Origin: Ruminococcus sp. AF31-8BH
Lineage (GTDB): Bacteria; Bacillota; Clostridia; Lachnospirales; Lachnospiraceae
Direction of reading: 5' to 3'
Assembly (NCBI RefSeq): GCF_003460605.1
Contig: NZ_QTVN01000001.1
Span: 372,001-436,000 of the forward strand
DNA: 64,000 nt
Shown here: one piece after another, positions 33,959 through 42,729 of the stretch
Layout: each line of letters opens with the position of its first letter
How positions within the stretch are numbered: position 1 is the stretch's first letter
Notes under the pieces: model-generated
Told to the model about the DNA's origin: nothing
Seen by the model: only the letters and a program-made list of their open reading frames with translations
Databases searched by the model: none
Program-made: the position numbers and the translations under genes

Positions 33959-34798
33959 TTCCAATATTTTTCCTATAATGCTTGTTACAAAAAATGCGGC
34001 TATGTCTACTGCCACAATAGTAGAGCCAACCGGGGTTCCTCCCAGTATAGAAATAATGATTCCAAAAAACGCACACAGCACGGACAAAATTGCTGAACAA
34101 ATAATCACAGCCCGAAAGCGCTTATAAATCCGCATAGCTGACAATGCCGGGAAAATAATCAGCGCAGAAATTAAAAGAGAGCCTACCAGATTCATAGCCA
34201 GTACAATAATTACCGCCGTAATCACCGCAATCAGCAAATTATACACATCTGTTTTTGTTCCTGTCGCTTTGGCAAAATTCTCATCAAAGGTTACTGCAAA
34301 TATCTTGTGATAAAAAACCACAAACAAAATCACCACAATGACAGAAACAACTACGCAAAGCCATACCTCCGCTCTCGTCAATGTAAGAATAGAAGTGGAT
34401 CCAAACAGACTGCTGCACACATCTCCGGAAATATTGGCTCCCGTGGAAAATACATTCATCAAAAGATATCCCACAGCCAGCGCTCCCACTGAAATCATTG
34501 CAATTGCTGCATCTCCCTTTATCTTTGTGCTCTGACCGGTTCGAAGAAGCAGCACAGCACAGATTACTGTCACAGGCATTACAAACAGCATGTTGTTACT
34601 GAAATTCAGTACTGAAGCAATGGCCATAGCACCAAATGCCACATGAGAAAGTCCGTCACCGATAAAAGAAAATCGCTTAAGCACTAAAGTAACGCCTAAC
34701 AGGGAAGAGCACAACGCAATGAGAATTCCAACGATCAGCGCATACCACACAAATGGATACTGAAAATAAAATGTCAGCTTTTCAATAATTCCGCTCAT
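33953..34798 (-). CDS. znuB: Zinc-type metal ABC transporter permease
   Basis: The 281-residue permease of an ABC-3 metal importer has about eight membrane helices. Family motifs are GDGLSHVAFGAMAIASVLNF early and VITAVIIVLAMNLVGSLLIS later. It works with the ATPase and the His-rich binding protein encoded next to it. Zinc rather than manganese is suggested by the His-rich loop of the binding protein and the adjacent Zur-type regulator. It overlaps the ATPase gene by 4 bp. It is the last gene of the operon and ends within 10 bp of a multi-hairpin element. Confidence 0.9.
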   Translation of the reverse strand: MSGIIEKLTFYFQYPFVWYALIVGILIALCSSLLGVTLVLKRFSFIGDGLSHVAFGAMAIASVLNFSNNMLFVMPVTVICAVLLLRTGQSTKIKGDAAIAMISVGALAVGYLLMNVFSTGANISGDVCSSLFGSTSILTLTRAEVWLCVVVSVIVVILFVVFYHKIFAVTFDENFAKATGTKTDVYNLLIAVITAVIIVLAMNLVGSLLISALIIFPALSAMRIYKRFRAVIICSAILSVLCAFFGIIISILGGTPVGSTIVAVDIAAFFVTSIIGKILER

Positions 34799-35508
34799 GC
34801 TTTTGCCTCCTCTCCTGCAGTCACAAGATGTTTCCCAATCTTACTATTCATATATTCCTCTTTTGTTCCAAAGAAAAGTCTGTGTCCGATATGAAGCACA
34901 TGACTGGCGTAATTTGCCACTTCCCCAATGTCATGTGAAATCATAATAATTGTTACATGATCTTCTTTATTTAATTCACTGATAATCTGATACATATCCG
35001 CAGTTGCCACCGGATCCAGGCCGGAAACCGGCTCATCCAGAAGAAGGATTTTTCTCGTAGCACATAAGGCTCTGGTAAGAAGCACTCTCTGCTGCTGTCC
35101 ACCGGAAAGCTCTCTGTAACAACGAGCAGCCAGATCGGTAATTCTTGTTTTTTCCATGAGTTCTCTGGCTTCCTTCTTCTCGGCCTTGGTATAAAACGGG
35201 CGAAGTCCCATTCTGCCCAGAAAGCCGGACATAACAATCTCTTCTACAGATGCCGGAAAGTCTCTCTGAAGAGCTGTCTGCTGAGGAAGATATCCAATCT
35301 CATTGATTTTCAGTCCATCCCCCATGGTAATGGTTCCTGCCATAGGCGACTGCAGATGAAGAAGAGTTTTCATTAACGTAGATTTCCCTGACCCGTTTTC
35401 TCCTACAATACAAAGATAATCTCCGGAATTTACGGTAAAGTTCAGTCCTGACAAAATAGCTTTTCCCTCATAGCCAAGAGTCAGATTTTCACATGTGATC
35501 AGTTTCAT
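34795..35508 (-). CDS. znuC: Zinc-type metal ABC transporter ATPase
   Basis: A 237-residue ABC ATPase that energises metal import. It has Walker A VGENGSGKSTLMK, the Q-loop in IGYLPQQTA, signature ELSGGQQQRVLLTRAL, Walker B ILLLDEPVSGLDP and the switch histidine in IIMISHDIG. All catalytic residues are intact. It overlaps both neighbours by 4 bp (ATGA type), so binding protein, ATPase and permease are translationally coupled. Confidence 0.93.
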   Translation of the reverse strand: MKLITCENLTLGYEGKAILSGLNFTVNSGDYLCIVGENGSGKSTLMKTLLHLQSPMAGTITMGDGLKINEIGYLPQQTALQRDFPASVEEIVMSGFLGRMGLRPFYTKAEKKEARELMEKTRITDLAARCYRELSGGQQQRVLLTRALCATRKILLLDEPVSGLDPVATADMYQIISELNKEDHVTIIMISHDIGEVANYASHVLHIGHRLFFGTKEEYMNSKIGKHLVTAGEEAKA

Positions 35509-36581
35509 AATGCCTCCTTCAGAATCTCAAGATTATTTTCCATGATAGAGAGATATGTAGTTCCCTCTTCTACTTCCTTCTTTGTAACAGACTGCATGGA
35601 ATTTAAAGACAAAATCTTCTGATCTTTGGTTTTCGTATTTTCAATCACTGCTTTCGCAATCTTCTGGTCTGAGTTTTCTATAGTGAATACCACCGGAAGC
35701 TTCAACTCATCTAATTTTCCGGCAAGAAATGTAATGGTTTCAAAGCTTGCATCTGTTTCCGCAGAACATCCTGTAAAGGCAGCATAATAGGTAAGCTCAT
35801 AATCATCTGTCAGATAGCGGAATGGAAAACGATCTGCAAAAAGGACTGTTTTAAACTGAGACTGTTCTACAGTTGTCTTATATTCCTGATCGAGGACCGC
35901 CAACCTCTCCTCATAAGTATCTGCATTCTGCTGGTAAAGCTTTGAATGCTCCGGATCAGCGTCGGCAAGGATACTGGAAATGGTGTCACAGAAAAGAGAC
36001 GCATTTTTCAAAGACAGCCAGACATGCTCGTCATATTCCAGATCATCATCATGGGTGTGTCCGTCTTCGTGGGCGTGTCCATCTTCGTCCTGCATCCCCT
36101 CCACAATTTCTTCCTCTTTCACCTGATCTCCCAGCACCTCCATCAGATTGACGACCTTTCGGTTCGGGTTTCCGGCACCTTTCAGCACATCAGCTACCCA
36201 GGCATCAGATTCGCCGCCTACATAAATGAATATGTCACAGGTGGATACTTTCAAAATATCTTCCATTGTAGGCTGGAAGCTGTGCATGTCAGTTCCATTG
36301 CCAAGAAGCAAGGTAAGCTCCACATTGTCAGCCTGTTCACCCAGGATTTCTTTTACCCAGTCATATTCCGGAAAAATGGTGGCTACAATCTGAAGCTTCT
36401 GACTATCTGAACCGGCATAATTTTGTCCGCTTCCATTAGCCTCACTCTGGCTTTCCGTCACACCAGAATTGTCAGATTCCACCCCAGACGCACTTACACC
36501 GCATCCTGCAAGAAGACCTACAGTGCCTATTGTGACAGCTGACAAAAGTAACTTTCTGAATTTATTTGTTAATTTGTGCAT
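35505..36581 (-). CDS. znuA: Zinc-binding lipoprotein of the ABC importer
   Basis: A 358-residue substrate-binding lipoprotein anchored outside the membrane. The start at 36581 is preferred because GAGG lies 6 bp upstream; ATG 36593 overlaps the end of the regulator gene. The signal peptide has the lipobox LLAGCG. The metal-site histidine is in GTDMHSFQPTMED. A His/Asp-rich flexible loop (DGHAHEDGHTHDDD) precedes EYDEHVWLSLKN, typical of zinc-specific ZnuA/AdcA proteins. Further ligands lie in the C-terminal lobe (FADRFPFRYLTDDY, and TGCSAETDASFET). It is encoded directly after the Zur-type regulator. Confidence 0.93.
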   Translation of the reverse strand: MHKLTNKFRKLLLSAVTIGTVGLLAGCGVSASGVESDNSGVTESQSEANGSGQNYAGSDSQKLQIVATIFPEYDWVKEILGEQADNVELTLLLGNGTDMHSFQPTMEDILKVSTCDIFIYVGGESDAWVADVLKGAGNPNRKVVNLMEVLGDQVKEEEIVEGMQDEDGHAHEDGHTHDDDLEYDEHVWLSLKNASLFCDTISSILADADPEHSKLYQQNADTYEERLAVLDQEYKTTVEQSQFKTVLFADRFPFRYLTDDYELTYYAAFTGCSAETDASFETITFLAGKLDELKLPVVFTIENSDQKIAKAVIENTKTKDQKILSLNSMQSVTKKEVEEGTTYLSIMENNLEILKEAL

Positions 36582-36592
36582 AATCAACCTCA

Positions 36593-37012
36593 TTATTTTT
36601 CTCTACACTCCTTACAGATTCCATAAAACACCGTCCTGGTAAAATCCCACTGAAATCCATGGTCTGCCAGCATATGCTCTCCCAGATGTGTCATCTCTTC
36701 ACATTCCAGATGAATCACCTTTCCGCACTTTTCACATTTGCAATGAAAGCATACATGCTTATGACAATGCTCATCATGTCCCAGATATTCGAAGCATGCG
36801 CTGCTGGTTCCGTCCACCACATATTTGGCAACCAGGCCCTGTTCTACCATCCGGTCAAGCTGGCGGTAAACCGTTGTAATTCCAATGGAACTTCCCTGAC
36901 TTTTAAAGTATTTACATATATCACTGACCGTAACATGTTTACCTTTCATAGAGCACAGATAATTCTCCAGCTCTGTAATCTGCCTGGTACGATATTGTGC
37001 TTTTTCGCTCAT
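36593..37012 (-). CDS. zur: Fur-family metalloregulator, probably Zur
   Basis: A 139-residue Fur-type repressor, first gene of the zinc operon. The start at 37012 is chosen because GGAGG (37021-37025) lies 8 bp away. The winged helix has VSDICKYFKSQG and SIGITTVYRQLDRMVEQGLV. The C-terminal domain has the HxHHH-like HDEHCHKHVCFHCKCEKCGK with CxxC pairs for structural zinc and ends GICKECREK. Placement with znuABC and Fur-type boxes at its own promoter points to zinc-responsive self-repression. Iron (Fur) cannot be excluded from the sequence alone. Confidence 0.87.
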   Translation of the reverse strand: MSEKAQYRTRQITELENYLCSMKGKHVTVSDICKYFKSQGSSIGITTVYRQLDRMVEQGLVAKYVVDGTSSACFEYLGHDEHCHKHVCFHCKCEKCGKVIHLECEEMTHLGEHMLADHGFQWDFTRTVFYGICKECREK

Positions 37013-37029
37013 TGCTTGCGCCTCCAATT

Positions 37030-37090
37030 TGAAAATCATTTTCATATTATAACAGGTTCTTTTTTAAAGTCAATATGAAAATCATTTTCA
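37030..37090. promoter_or_regulatory. Two identical Fur/Zur-type boxes
   Basis: TGAAAATCATTTTCA occurs at 37030-37044 and again at 37076-37090, each a perfect 7-1-7 inverted repeat, 46 bp apart. The first overlaps the ribosome-binding region of zur; the second lies near the expected promoter. Both should bind the Zur-type dimer. The second is also 150 bp upstream of the divergent dehydrogenase gene. Confidence 0.87.
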
Positions 37091-37240
37091 TTTTTAACAT
37101 ACTTTATTTTTTTACAGTGCAATCTAAAATACACTTGTTTCTACCACACACAAGTGCTATTCTATTCGCAAGTTAATACATTAAAGCGGTTACTAATCAA
37201 ATCATGAGCCGTAAACATTCTTTCAAAGGAGACTACTATC

Positions 37241-38197
37241 ATGGAAAATATAAGTTATGGAAAAATTGTTCTGATTGGTGCAGGTCATGTGGGATCTGCA
37301 ATTCTGGACTCTCTTCTGCGAATGAATCTTGCAGATGAGATTGTTGTCATAAACAGAAATGAAAAAAAAGCATTAGGGGTCGTACTGGATGCCAGCCACA
37401 CCACTGCCTTTGCATACAGTGCCAATGCAAACATCCGCGTGGGTACCTACGAAGACTGTAAGGACGCCCAAATTATTATCAACACTGCAGGTCCCAGCAT
37501 TCAGCCTGGCAACTCCCGTGACCGTATGGTGTTGCTGCAGACCAATGTGCAGGTGATGAAAGAAATCATGACACAGATCACTGCTTACACCCGGTCTGCT
37601 ATTATTATTAATGTTTCAAATCCTATGGACATTCTTACCTATATTGCACAGACGGAATTCAACTATCCTCGAAATCTTCTGATTGGTACCGGTACTCTCC
37701 TGGACACTGCCCGCTTTAATAAAATGCTTGCCGACTTGTGTGGTGTAGATGCCAAAAATGTCACCGGCTTCGTTCTGGGGGAACACGGTGGGACCAGTTT
37801 TATTCCATGGAATGCAGTTAATATTGTTGGAATTCCTTTTCATGATTTTCAGAAACAGTTTGGCCTAAAAAAGCCAATTGACCGTGAGAAGCTGCTTCAT
37901 GAGGTGAAGGTCAGCGGTTTGGATATTGTAGAGCTAAAAGGCTACACAAGCTCTGGCATCGCCCTCAGCGTCTGCCGTCTTGTAGGAGCTATTATGCGAA
38001 ATGAACGTGCAGTTGTACCTGCTTCCGTTGTTCTTACGGGAGAATATGGATTAGAGGGAATCGCAATGAGCCTTCCATGCGTTATTTCCAGAAACGGTGT
38101 GGAACGCACACTGCAGATTCCGCTGGATAAAGAAGGTGAGAAAAATCTTAAGATCTGCTACGAGTATCTTCGTAATGTAATCGAGAGTATTTCCTGA
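37241..38197 (+). CDS. L-lactate/malate dehydrogenase-family 2-hydroxyacid dehydrogenase
   Basis: A 318-residue NAD-dependent enzyme that interconverts a 2-oxo acid and its L-2-hydroxy acid in the cytosol. It has the nucleotide-binding start IVLIGAGHVGSAILDSLLRM, the catalytic His in LGEHGGTSF, Asp/Arg in LLDTARFNKM and the active-site loop Arg in GNSRDRMV. In lactate dehydrogenases the loop reads NQKPGETR, whose Gln selects pyruvate. Here it reads SIQPGNSR, with Ile in that place, and the usual YY of GATYYGIA is SS (GYTSSGIA). That suggests a bulkier or more hydrophobic substrate than pyruvate, as in L-2-hydroxyisocaproate dehydrogenases. A strong AAAGGAG site precedes the ATG and a terminator follows. 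Confidence 0.87.
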   Translation: MENISYGKIVLIGAGHVGSAILDSLLRMNLADEIVVINRNEKKALGVVLDASHTTAFAYSANANIRVGTYEDCKDAQIIINTAGPSIQPGNSRDRMVLLQTNVQVMKEIMTQITAYTRSAIIINVSNPMDILTYIAQTEFNYPRNLLIGTGTLLDTARFNKMLADLCGVDAKNVTGFVLGEHGGTSFIPWNAVNIVGIPFHDFQKQFGLKKPIDREKLLHEVKVSGLDIVELKGYTSSGIALSVCRLVGAIMRNERAVVPASVVLTGEYGLEGIAMSLPCVISRNGVERTLQIPLDKEGEKNLKICYEYLRNVIESIS

Positions 38198-38210
38198 CAC
38201 CATAAACAAT

Positions 38211-38269
38211 AAAAGCTTACTACAACTTAAACATACATTTTTCCATGTCTAAATTGCAGTAAGCTTTTT
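38211..38269. terminator. Terminator between the dehydrogenase and polyferredoxin genes
   Basis: AAAAGCTTACT (38211-38221) pairs with AGTAAGCTTTT (38259-38269), with T-runs on both strands. It serves the plus-strand dehydrogenase and possibly the convergent operon. Confidence 0.75.
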
Positions 38270-38324
38270 TTCTTATAAAACATACCTAAAGTTAATCCCT
38301 ATAAAAATGGTAGAAGCATTCCTG

Positions 38325-39167
38325 TTATCTCTTGCACCCACTCGCAATGGCATGTACCGGACAGGCCTGTTTACATCTTCCGCAGCGGATACACTCCGGG
38401 CTGTTAGGGTTTTCCACAGGGTTGACTTCCATCTGACAGGCTTTTGCACATTTTCCACAGCGGATACATTTATCCATATCTACACTGTATCTGTAAATGG
38501 ATACCTTATTAAATATGGAATAAAAAGCTCCAAGGGGACAAATATATTTACAGAAAGGTCTGTAAATAATAATGGACAAAATAATCGTTACGATCAAAAT
38601 CGTATTTTTCCATATGTACAGCCAGCCAATGGCACCGCGCATCGCTTTATTCAAAAGCACCAGCGGAAGTCCGCCCTCCAACGTTCCGGCCGGACAGATC
38701 AGTTTACAGAAATAAGGAGCTCCCTGTCCCATTATATCTGTAAGGAATAGTGGGAGCAAAATTACGAATACCAGGAAAATCACATATTTCAGTTTTCGAA
38801 GTACTTTGTCCCATTTAAAAGTACGGATTTTCTTTGGAAAAGGAATCTTATTCAGCAGGTCCTGGATCAGACCAAATGGACAGAGAAAACCACACACCAG
38901 TCTTCCCAGGATCGCGCCTACGAAAATCAGAAATCCGATTACATAATAGGCAAATTTAAAGTTCCAGCTTCCAACCACAGCCTGTAAGGAACCAATTGGA
39001 CAGGCTCCTGCTGCTCCGGGACATGAGTAGCAGTTCAGTCCCGGAACACAGGCATTTTTCAGCTTTCCTGTGTATATTTTTCCAGTTACAAATCCGGATA
39101 TATGTGAATTTGTAAGCAGTGCCCAAAGTGCCTGTATGGTATGTCTGGGCCAGTTTTTTATATTCAT
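38325..39167 (-). CDS. Membrane polyferredoxin (NapH/MauN-like 4Fe-4S protein)
   Basis: A 280-residue membrane electron carrier. An N-terminal cysteine cluster (GLNCYSCPGAAGACPIG) is followed by helices, paired CxxxCP motifs between helices (LVCGFLCPFGLIQ, FCKLICPAG, PFCKYICPLGAF), and two 4Fe-4S ferredoxin clusters at the end (DKCIRCGKCAKACQMEV and PECIRCGRCKQACPVHA). NapH/RnfB-like proteins of this type pass electrons between quinones or ferredoxin and extracytoplasmic acceptors. It follows the CXXC micro-protein by 4 bp and a TlpA-type thioredoxin gene, suggesting a pathway that feeds reducing power to extracellular thiols. The start at ATG 39167 is taken over TTG 39179. Confidence 0.88.
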   Translation of the reverse strand: MNIKNWPRHTIQALWALLTNSHISGFVTGKIYTGKLKNACVPGLNCYSCPGAAGACPIGSLQAVVGSWNFKFAYYVIGFLIFVGAILGRLVCGFLCPFGLIQDLLNKIPFPKKIRTFKWDKVLRKLKYVIFLVFVILLPLFLTDIMGQGAPYFCKLICPAGTLEGGLPLVLLNKAMRGAIGWLYIWKNTILIVTIILSIIIYRPFCKYICPLGAFYSIFNKVSIYRYSVDMDKCIRCGKCAKACQMEVNPVENPNSPECIRCGRCKQACPVHAIASGCKR

Positions 39168-39171
39168 TTTT

Positions 39172-39321
39172 TTATCCAATTCCGATACACTCCATACAAA
39201 TATTTACAGCCTTTGTAAAGACAACCGCCATCTCTCCGCGGCTGATCCCATAAATCATCATCAGAATGCCTGCCGCTGCAAGAGCAATGCCTGACCACTT
39301 TGAATCTACTAATTTTTTCAT
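39172..39321 (-). CDS. CD1871A-type CXXC micro-protein (49 residues)
   Basis: A 49-residue membrane peptide, [20 protein letters not shown] then a helix and [17 protein letters not shown]. It has one hydrophobic segment and a CMEC motif at the end. This is the pattern of CD1871A-family CXXC proteins, which in clostridia stand beside polyferredoxins and TlpA-like thioredoxins. It lies 18 bp after the TlpA gene and 4 bp before the polyferredoxin gene and has GGAG upstream. The cysteine pair may relay electrons across the membrane; that role is inferred. Confidence 0.83.
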   Translation of the reverse strand: MKKLVDSKWSGIALAAAGILMMIYGISRGEMAVVFTKAVNICMECIGIG

Positions 39322-39339
39322 AGGTTACTCCATTTTTGA

Positions 39340-40581
39340 TTATTTGCCTGCCTTAATTTCCTCAAGCTGCTTCTCTACAGCTGCCTTCCAGTCTTCCAGA
39401 CTTTTGCTGCCCATAATCGGTTCTCCTACAATATTTCCATCTTTATCTACAAAGAAGGATTCCGGGAAACTGCTGAGACCGCTGATACGTCCGTTCATAT
39501 TTCCTGCATCCGGAATCAGAAGCGGATAGGTAACTCCTGTTTTTTCCTTGAGAATCTGAGCCTTTTTCACAGTATCTTCATCTGTAGTTCCGTCCTCGCC
39601 TACAGAATCAATAACCATTCCTACTACACCCACGCCCTTCTCTTTCATTTCCTGATAAAGCTTGTCAAGGTCTGGCATTTCATTTACGCATGGAGAACAC
39701 CAGGTTGTAAAGCAGTTTACAAGAGTCAGATCATAGTCGCTGAATACTTTTTCTGTATAGGCATTTCCGTCAATATCAGTTGTCTCAAATGCACCTACAT
39801 TTTCTGCATCTGGATTTGCATTTTCTGCCGGCATATCAAATACGGATTTGCTTGGATCAAATGCTGTCATTTCTGTGATTGTAGTTTCAATTTTTTCAAT
39901 CTCGTCTGTCAAATCAGACTCTGCATTTTTATTAATGCTCAGATAATACTTGTAATTTCCATCCTCGCTGGTTCCCAGCTCTTTGTGCTCGTTGCAGCCA
40001 GTGATGGAATCCAGATCATCGATCACATCCTTGCTGTAAACTCCAAGTGTACCAACTCTTTCGATGCTCTTAAGCCAGTCATCATAACCGGTTCCAAGGA
40101 GATTTACATCTTCGTTCTTCTGCTCCTCAGTAAGCTTATTCCAGTGGAAAAAGGCATACTTAAAGCCAGTCATGTCATCATTCCATTCTTCCTCTGTGAC
40201 CATAAGCATATCAGAAGTTTCCATCTGTTTCTTCAATTCTTCCGGAAGGACTGCCTTTAATCCAAGGAATGGGAAATCATAGGAATCCTGAACATTCATA
40301 TTAATATCTGCTGCTTTTACTGTTTTTTTCACAGGTGTGCCATCTTCGGAGAAAACAGCTGTCTCAGAGCTATCACCAGCTACCACTACGCCTGCTTCAT
40401 CTGCTGATACAGCTGCTCCAGCTTTGTCTGCGGAAACGGCAGCTCCGGCTGCATCTGCCGGTACTGCCATACCAGCTTCTTCTGCTGATACGCTTTCAGC
40501 CTTGATCATAACCGGATTGAAAGATGTTGCTGTCAGAACTCCTGCTGCCAGAATTGCCATAAGTCTTTTTTTATTCATCAT
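39340..40581 (-). CDS. Secreted TlpA-family thioredoxin-like protein with Ala/Asp-rich repeats
   Basis: A 413-residue exported protein. The signal peptide ends near MIKAES. A low-complexity stretch at residues about 33-75 repeats the unit ADxAGxAVS four to five times, then a middle domain of unknown type (about 95-250) contains WNDDMTGFKYAFFHWNKLTE. The C-terminal TlpA/redoxin domain (about 265-413) has VNCFTTWCSPCVNEMPDLDK with the redox-active WCSPC motif and the cis-proline region SSFPESFFVDKDG. It likely reduces or oxidises thiols outside the membrane, receiving electrons through the polyferredoxin and CXXC peptide encoded after it. It is divergent from a two-component system that may control it. 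Confidence 0.87.
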   Translation of the reverse strand: MMNKKRLMAILAAGVLTATSFNPVMIKAESVSAEEAGMAVPADAAGAAVSADKAGAAVSADEAGVVVAGDSSETAVFSEDGTPVKKTVKAADINMNVQDSYDFPFLGLKAVLPEELKKQMETSDMLMVTEEEWNDDMTGFKYAFFHWNKLTEEQKNEDVNLLGTGYDDWLKSIERVGTLGVYSKDVIDDLDSITGCNEHKELGTSEDGNYKYYLSINKNAESDLTDEIEKIETTITEMTAFDPSKSVFDMPAENANPDAENVGAFETTDIDGNAYTEKVFSDYDLTLVNCFTTWCSPCVNEMPDLDKLYQEMKEKGVGVVGMVIDSVGEDGTTDEDTVKKAQILKEKTGVTYPLLIPDAGNMNGRISGLSSFPESFFVDKDGNIVGEPIMGSKSLEDWKAAVEKQLEEIKAGK

Positions 40582-40757
40582 TTTTAATTTTCCTTTCAGC
40601 GTTTTTTATTTATCTGAACGTATTTTAACATCTTTCCTATAAAATCTGTGTTAAGATTTTTATTTTTTTCAAAATATGATAATATAAAATGAGTATCAGA
40701 ATGTCTTTTAGCACTCGTATCTTATTTACACAAAATTACATTATGGAAGGAGACAAT

Positions 40758-41432
40758 ATGCACATTTTAATTATAGAAGACGAAGAGCAGCTCTGCCGTT
40801 CTGTTGCAGAGGGACTTCGCATAGACGGTTATGAAACAGATATCTGTTTCGATGGAGACGAAGGGCTTTGCCTGTGTATGACAGAAAATTATGACCTGAT
40901 CCTGCTGGATCTGAATCTTCCCGGCACGGACGGTCTGGAAATTCTCCGCCAGTTCCGGGAACACAATACCAATACCCCGGTTCTAATCCTGTCCGCCCGG
41001 GATCAGATTGAAGATAAAGTAAACGGTCTGGATCTGGGAGCAAATGACTATCTTACCAAGCCATTTCACTTTCAGGAGCTGGAAGCCAGAATCCGAAGCC
41101 TTACCCGACGGAAATTTGTTCAGGAGGATGTATGCCTGAAATGGAATCAGCTCACCTTTGATACCAGAACAAGAGAAGCTTCTGTAAATGGAGTGCCGCT
41201 TTCCCTTACCAGGAAAGAAAGCAGCCTTCTGGAATATTTCCTGCTCCATCAGAACCGGATCATTTCACCGGAAGAAATGATTGAACATATTTGGGACGGA
41301 AGCGTAAATACCTTTAGTAATTCCATCCGAGTGCACATTTCATCTCTTAGAAAAAAACTAAAGGCAGCAATTGGATTTGACCCTATTCAGAATAAAATCG
41401 GCCAGGGCTATATATTGGAGGAATACAGATGA
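40758..41432 (+). CDS. OmpR-family response regulator
   Basis: A 224-residue regulator. The receiver domain (1-115) has the acidic pair in ILIIEDEEQLC, the phospho-Asp in LILLDLNLPGTDG, Thr/Ser in LILSARDQIEDK and Lys in YLTKPFHFQEL. The C-terminal OmpR/PhoB winged helix (about 130-222) has LTRKESSLLEYFLLHQNRII and TFSNSIRVHISSLRKKL. The start at 40758 is set by AAGGAGA 7 bp upstream. It overlaps the kinase gene by 4 bp and is divergent from the TlpA operon, its probable target. Confidence 0.93.
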   Translation: MHILIIEDEEQLCRSVAEGLRIDGYETDICFDGDEGLCLCMTENYDLILLDLNLPGTDGLEILRQFREHNTNTPVLILSARDQIEDKVNGLDLGANDYLTKPFHFQELEARIRSLTRRKFVQEDVCLKWNQLTFDTRTREASVNGVPLSLTRKESSLLEYFLLHQNRIISPEEMIEHIWDGSVNTFSNSIRVHISSLRKKLKAAIGFDPIQNKIGQGYILEEYR

Positions 41433-42595
41433 CGAAAAAACATTTCCACACCTCGCTTCAGCTGAAGCTTACTTTATTGCTGTCCTTACTGATGATTGTT
41501 TCCTGTGTTCTTATGTACTTCTTCATCAGCCATTCTGCCGTATCGGGAATGGATGGATTGCAGAACTACATGATCAAGGTAGACCCACAGGATGGAGATT
41601 CACCTATTACCTTTAATGTAGATCCCAAAGCTCTTTTTCCTCAGTTTGAGCAGGAAATCCAGGAAACCAAAGAGTCTTTTCTTCTTCGAAGTGTTATTGC
41701 CACCACGATCATTATTCTTCTTTCCAGTGTGTGTACTTATTTTCTTACGAAAAAGGCCCTTACACCACTGCAGAAGCTAACCAGCGAAGTCAGTCAGATT
41801 CAGGCTCAGAACCTTTCCACCCAGCTTCCAGTTCCAAATTCAAAGGATGAAATTGCACAGCTGACCAGCTCTTTCAATGAAATGCTGACCAGGCTGGACA
41901 ATGCCTTTAGTACACAAAAGCAGTTTTCTGCAAATGCAGCTCATGAGCTGCGGACACCTCTTGCAGTATTGCAGACCAACCTGGAAGTTTTTGAGAAAAA
42001 ACAGAAACCGGAAATGATTGAGTACAGACAGCTTTTCACTATGATCAAAGAACAGACCGCAAGGCTTTCCCAGCTAGTCGGAACCCTTCTTGACATGACG
42101 AACCTGAAATCTGTTCCACGAACCGATCAGGTTTCACTGGAAGAGCTTGTAGATGAGGTTTTCTGCGACCTGGATCCAATTGCAGAAAAAGCAGGAATTT
42201 CTATCCATTTTAATGACAGTTCCAATCAGGATTTGCATACCGATGTTACCGGCAGCTATGTACTTCTTTATCGTGCTGTCTACAATCTGGTGGAAAATGC
42301 CATTAAATATAATCGCCCCCATGGTTCTGTCTCAGTTTCTGTCAAACAGGAAAACGGACAGGCTATGGTTCTGGTAACGGACACCGGCATCGGCATTTCA
42401 CCTGAAAATCAGAAAAAAATCTTTGATCCTTTTTTCCGTGTAGACAAATCTCGCAGCCGAGCCATGGGCGGTGCCGGACTGGGGCTGGCACTGGTTGACT
42501 CTATCGCTAAAGAGCACCGGGGAACCGTGAAGGTACTGGAAAGCAGCAGCGCAGGGAGCACGATAGTGCTTATGCTGCCTGTGGATAATTCCTGA
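41429..42595 (+). CDS. Sensor histidine kinase of the same two-component system
   Basis: A 388-residue membrane kinase. Helices at about 14-34 and 90-110 flank an extracytoplasmic sensor loop of about 55 residues, too small for a large ligand-binding domain. A HAMP segment (about 110-165) precedes HisKA with the phospho-His in FSANAAHELRTPLAVLQT. The ATPase has the N box in YNLVENAIKYNRP, G1 LVTDTGIGISPENQ and G2 MGGAGLGLALVDS. All functional boxes are intact. It is translationally coupled to the response regulator. Confidence 0.93.
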   Translation: MTKKHFHTSLQLKLTLLLSLLMIVSCVLMYFFISHSAVSGMDGLQNYMIKVDPQDGDSPITFNVDPKALFPQFEQEIQETKESFLLRSVIATTIIILLSSVCTYFLTKKALTPLQKLTSEVSQIQAQNLSTQLPVPNSKDEIAQLTSSFNEMLTRLDNAFSTQKQFSANAAHELRTPLAVLQTNLEVFEKKQKPEMIEYRQLFTMIKEQTARLSQLVGTLLDMTNLKSVPRTDQVSLEELVDEVFCDLDPIAEKAGISIHFNDSSNQDLHTDVTGSYVLLYRAVYNLVENAIKYNRPHGSVSVSVKQENGQAMVLVTDTGIGISPENQKKIFDPFFRVDKSRSRAMGGAGLGLALVDSIAKEHRGTVKVLESSSAGSTIVLMLPVDNS

Positions 42596-42729
42596 AACTT
42601 TTTTTATTAAAGTTTAGAGGTAATTTTTATGTTAACTATTTCAGACAAAAAAACTGAAGCAGATACTTAGAGCATGTTTGAAAAACAGGCAGACCATTTC
42701 ACCAACTCTCAGCACGAAAGGATATAAAA

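Noticed and set aside
33880..33960. Possible tRNA end (GTTCAAAC next to small stems)
   Set aside because: No cloverleaf, anticodon stem or acceptor pairing could be made; the stems belong to the intergenic element.
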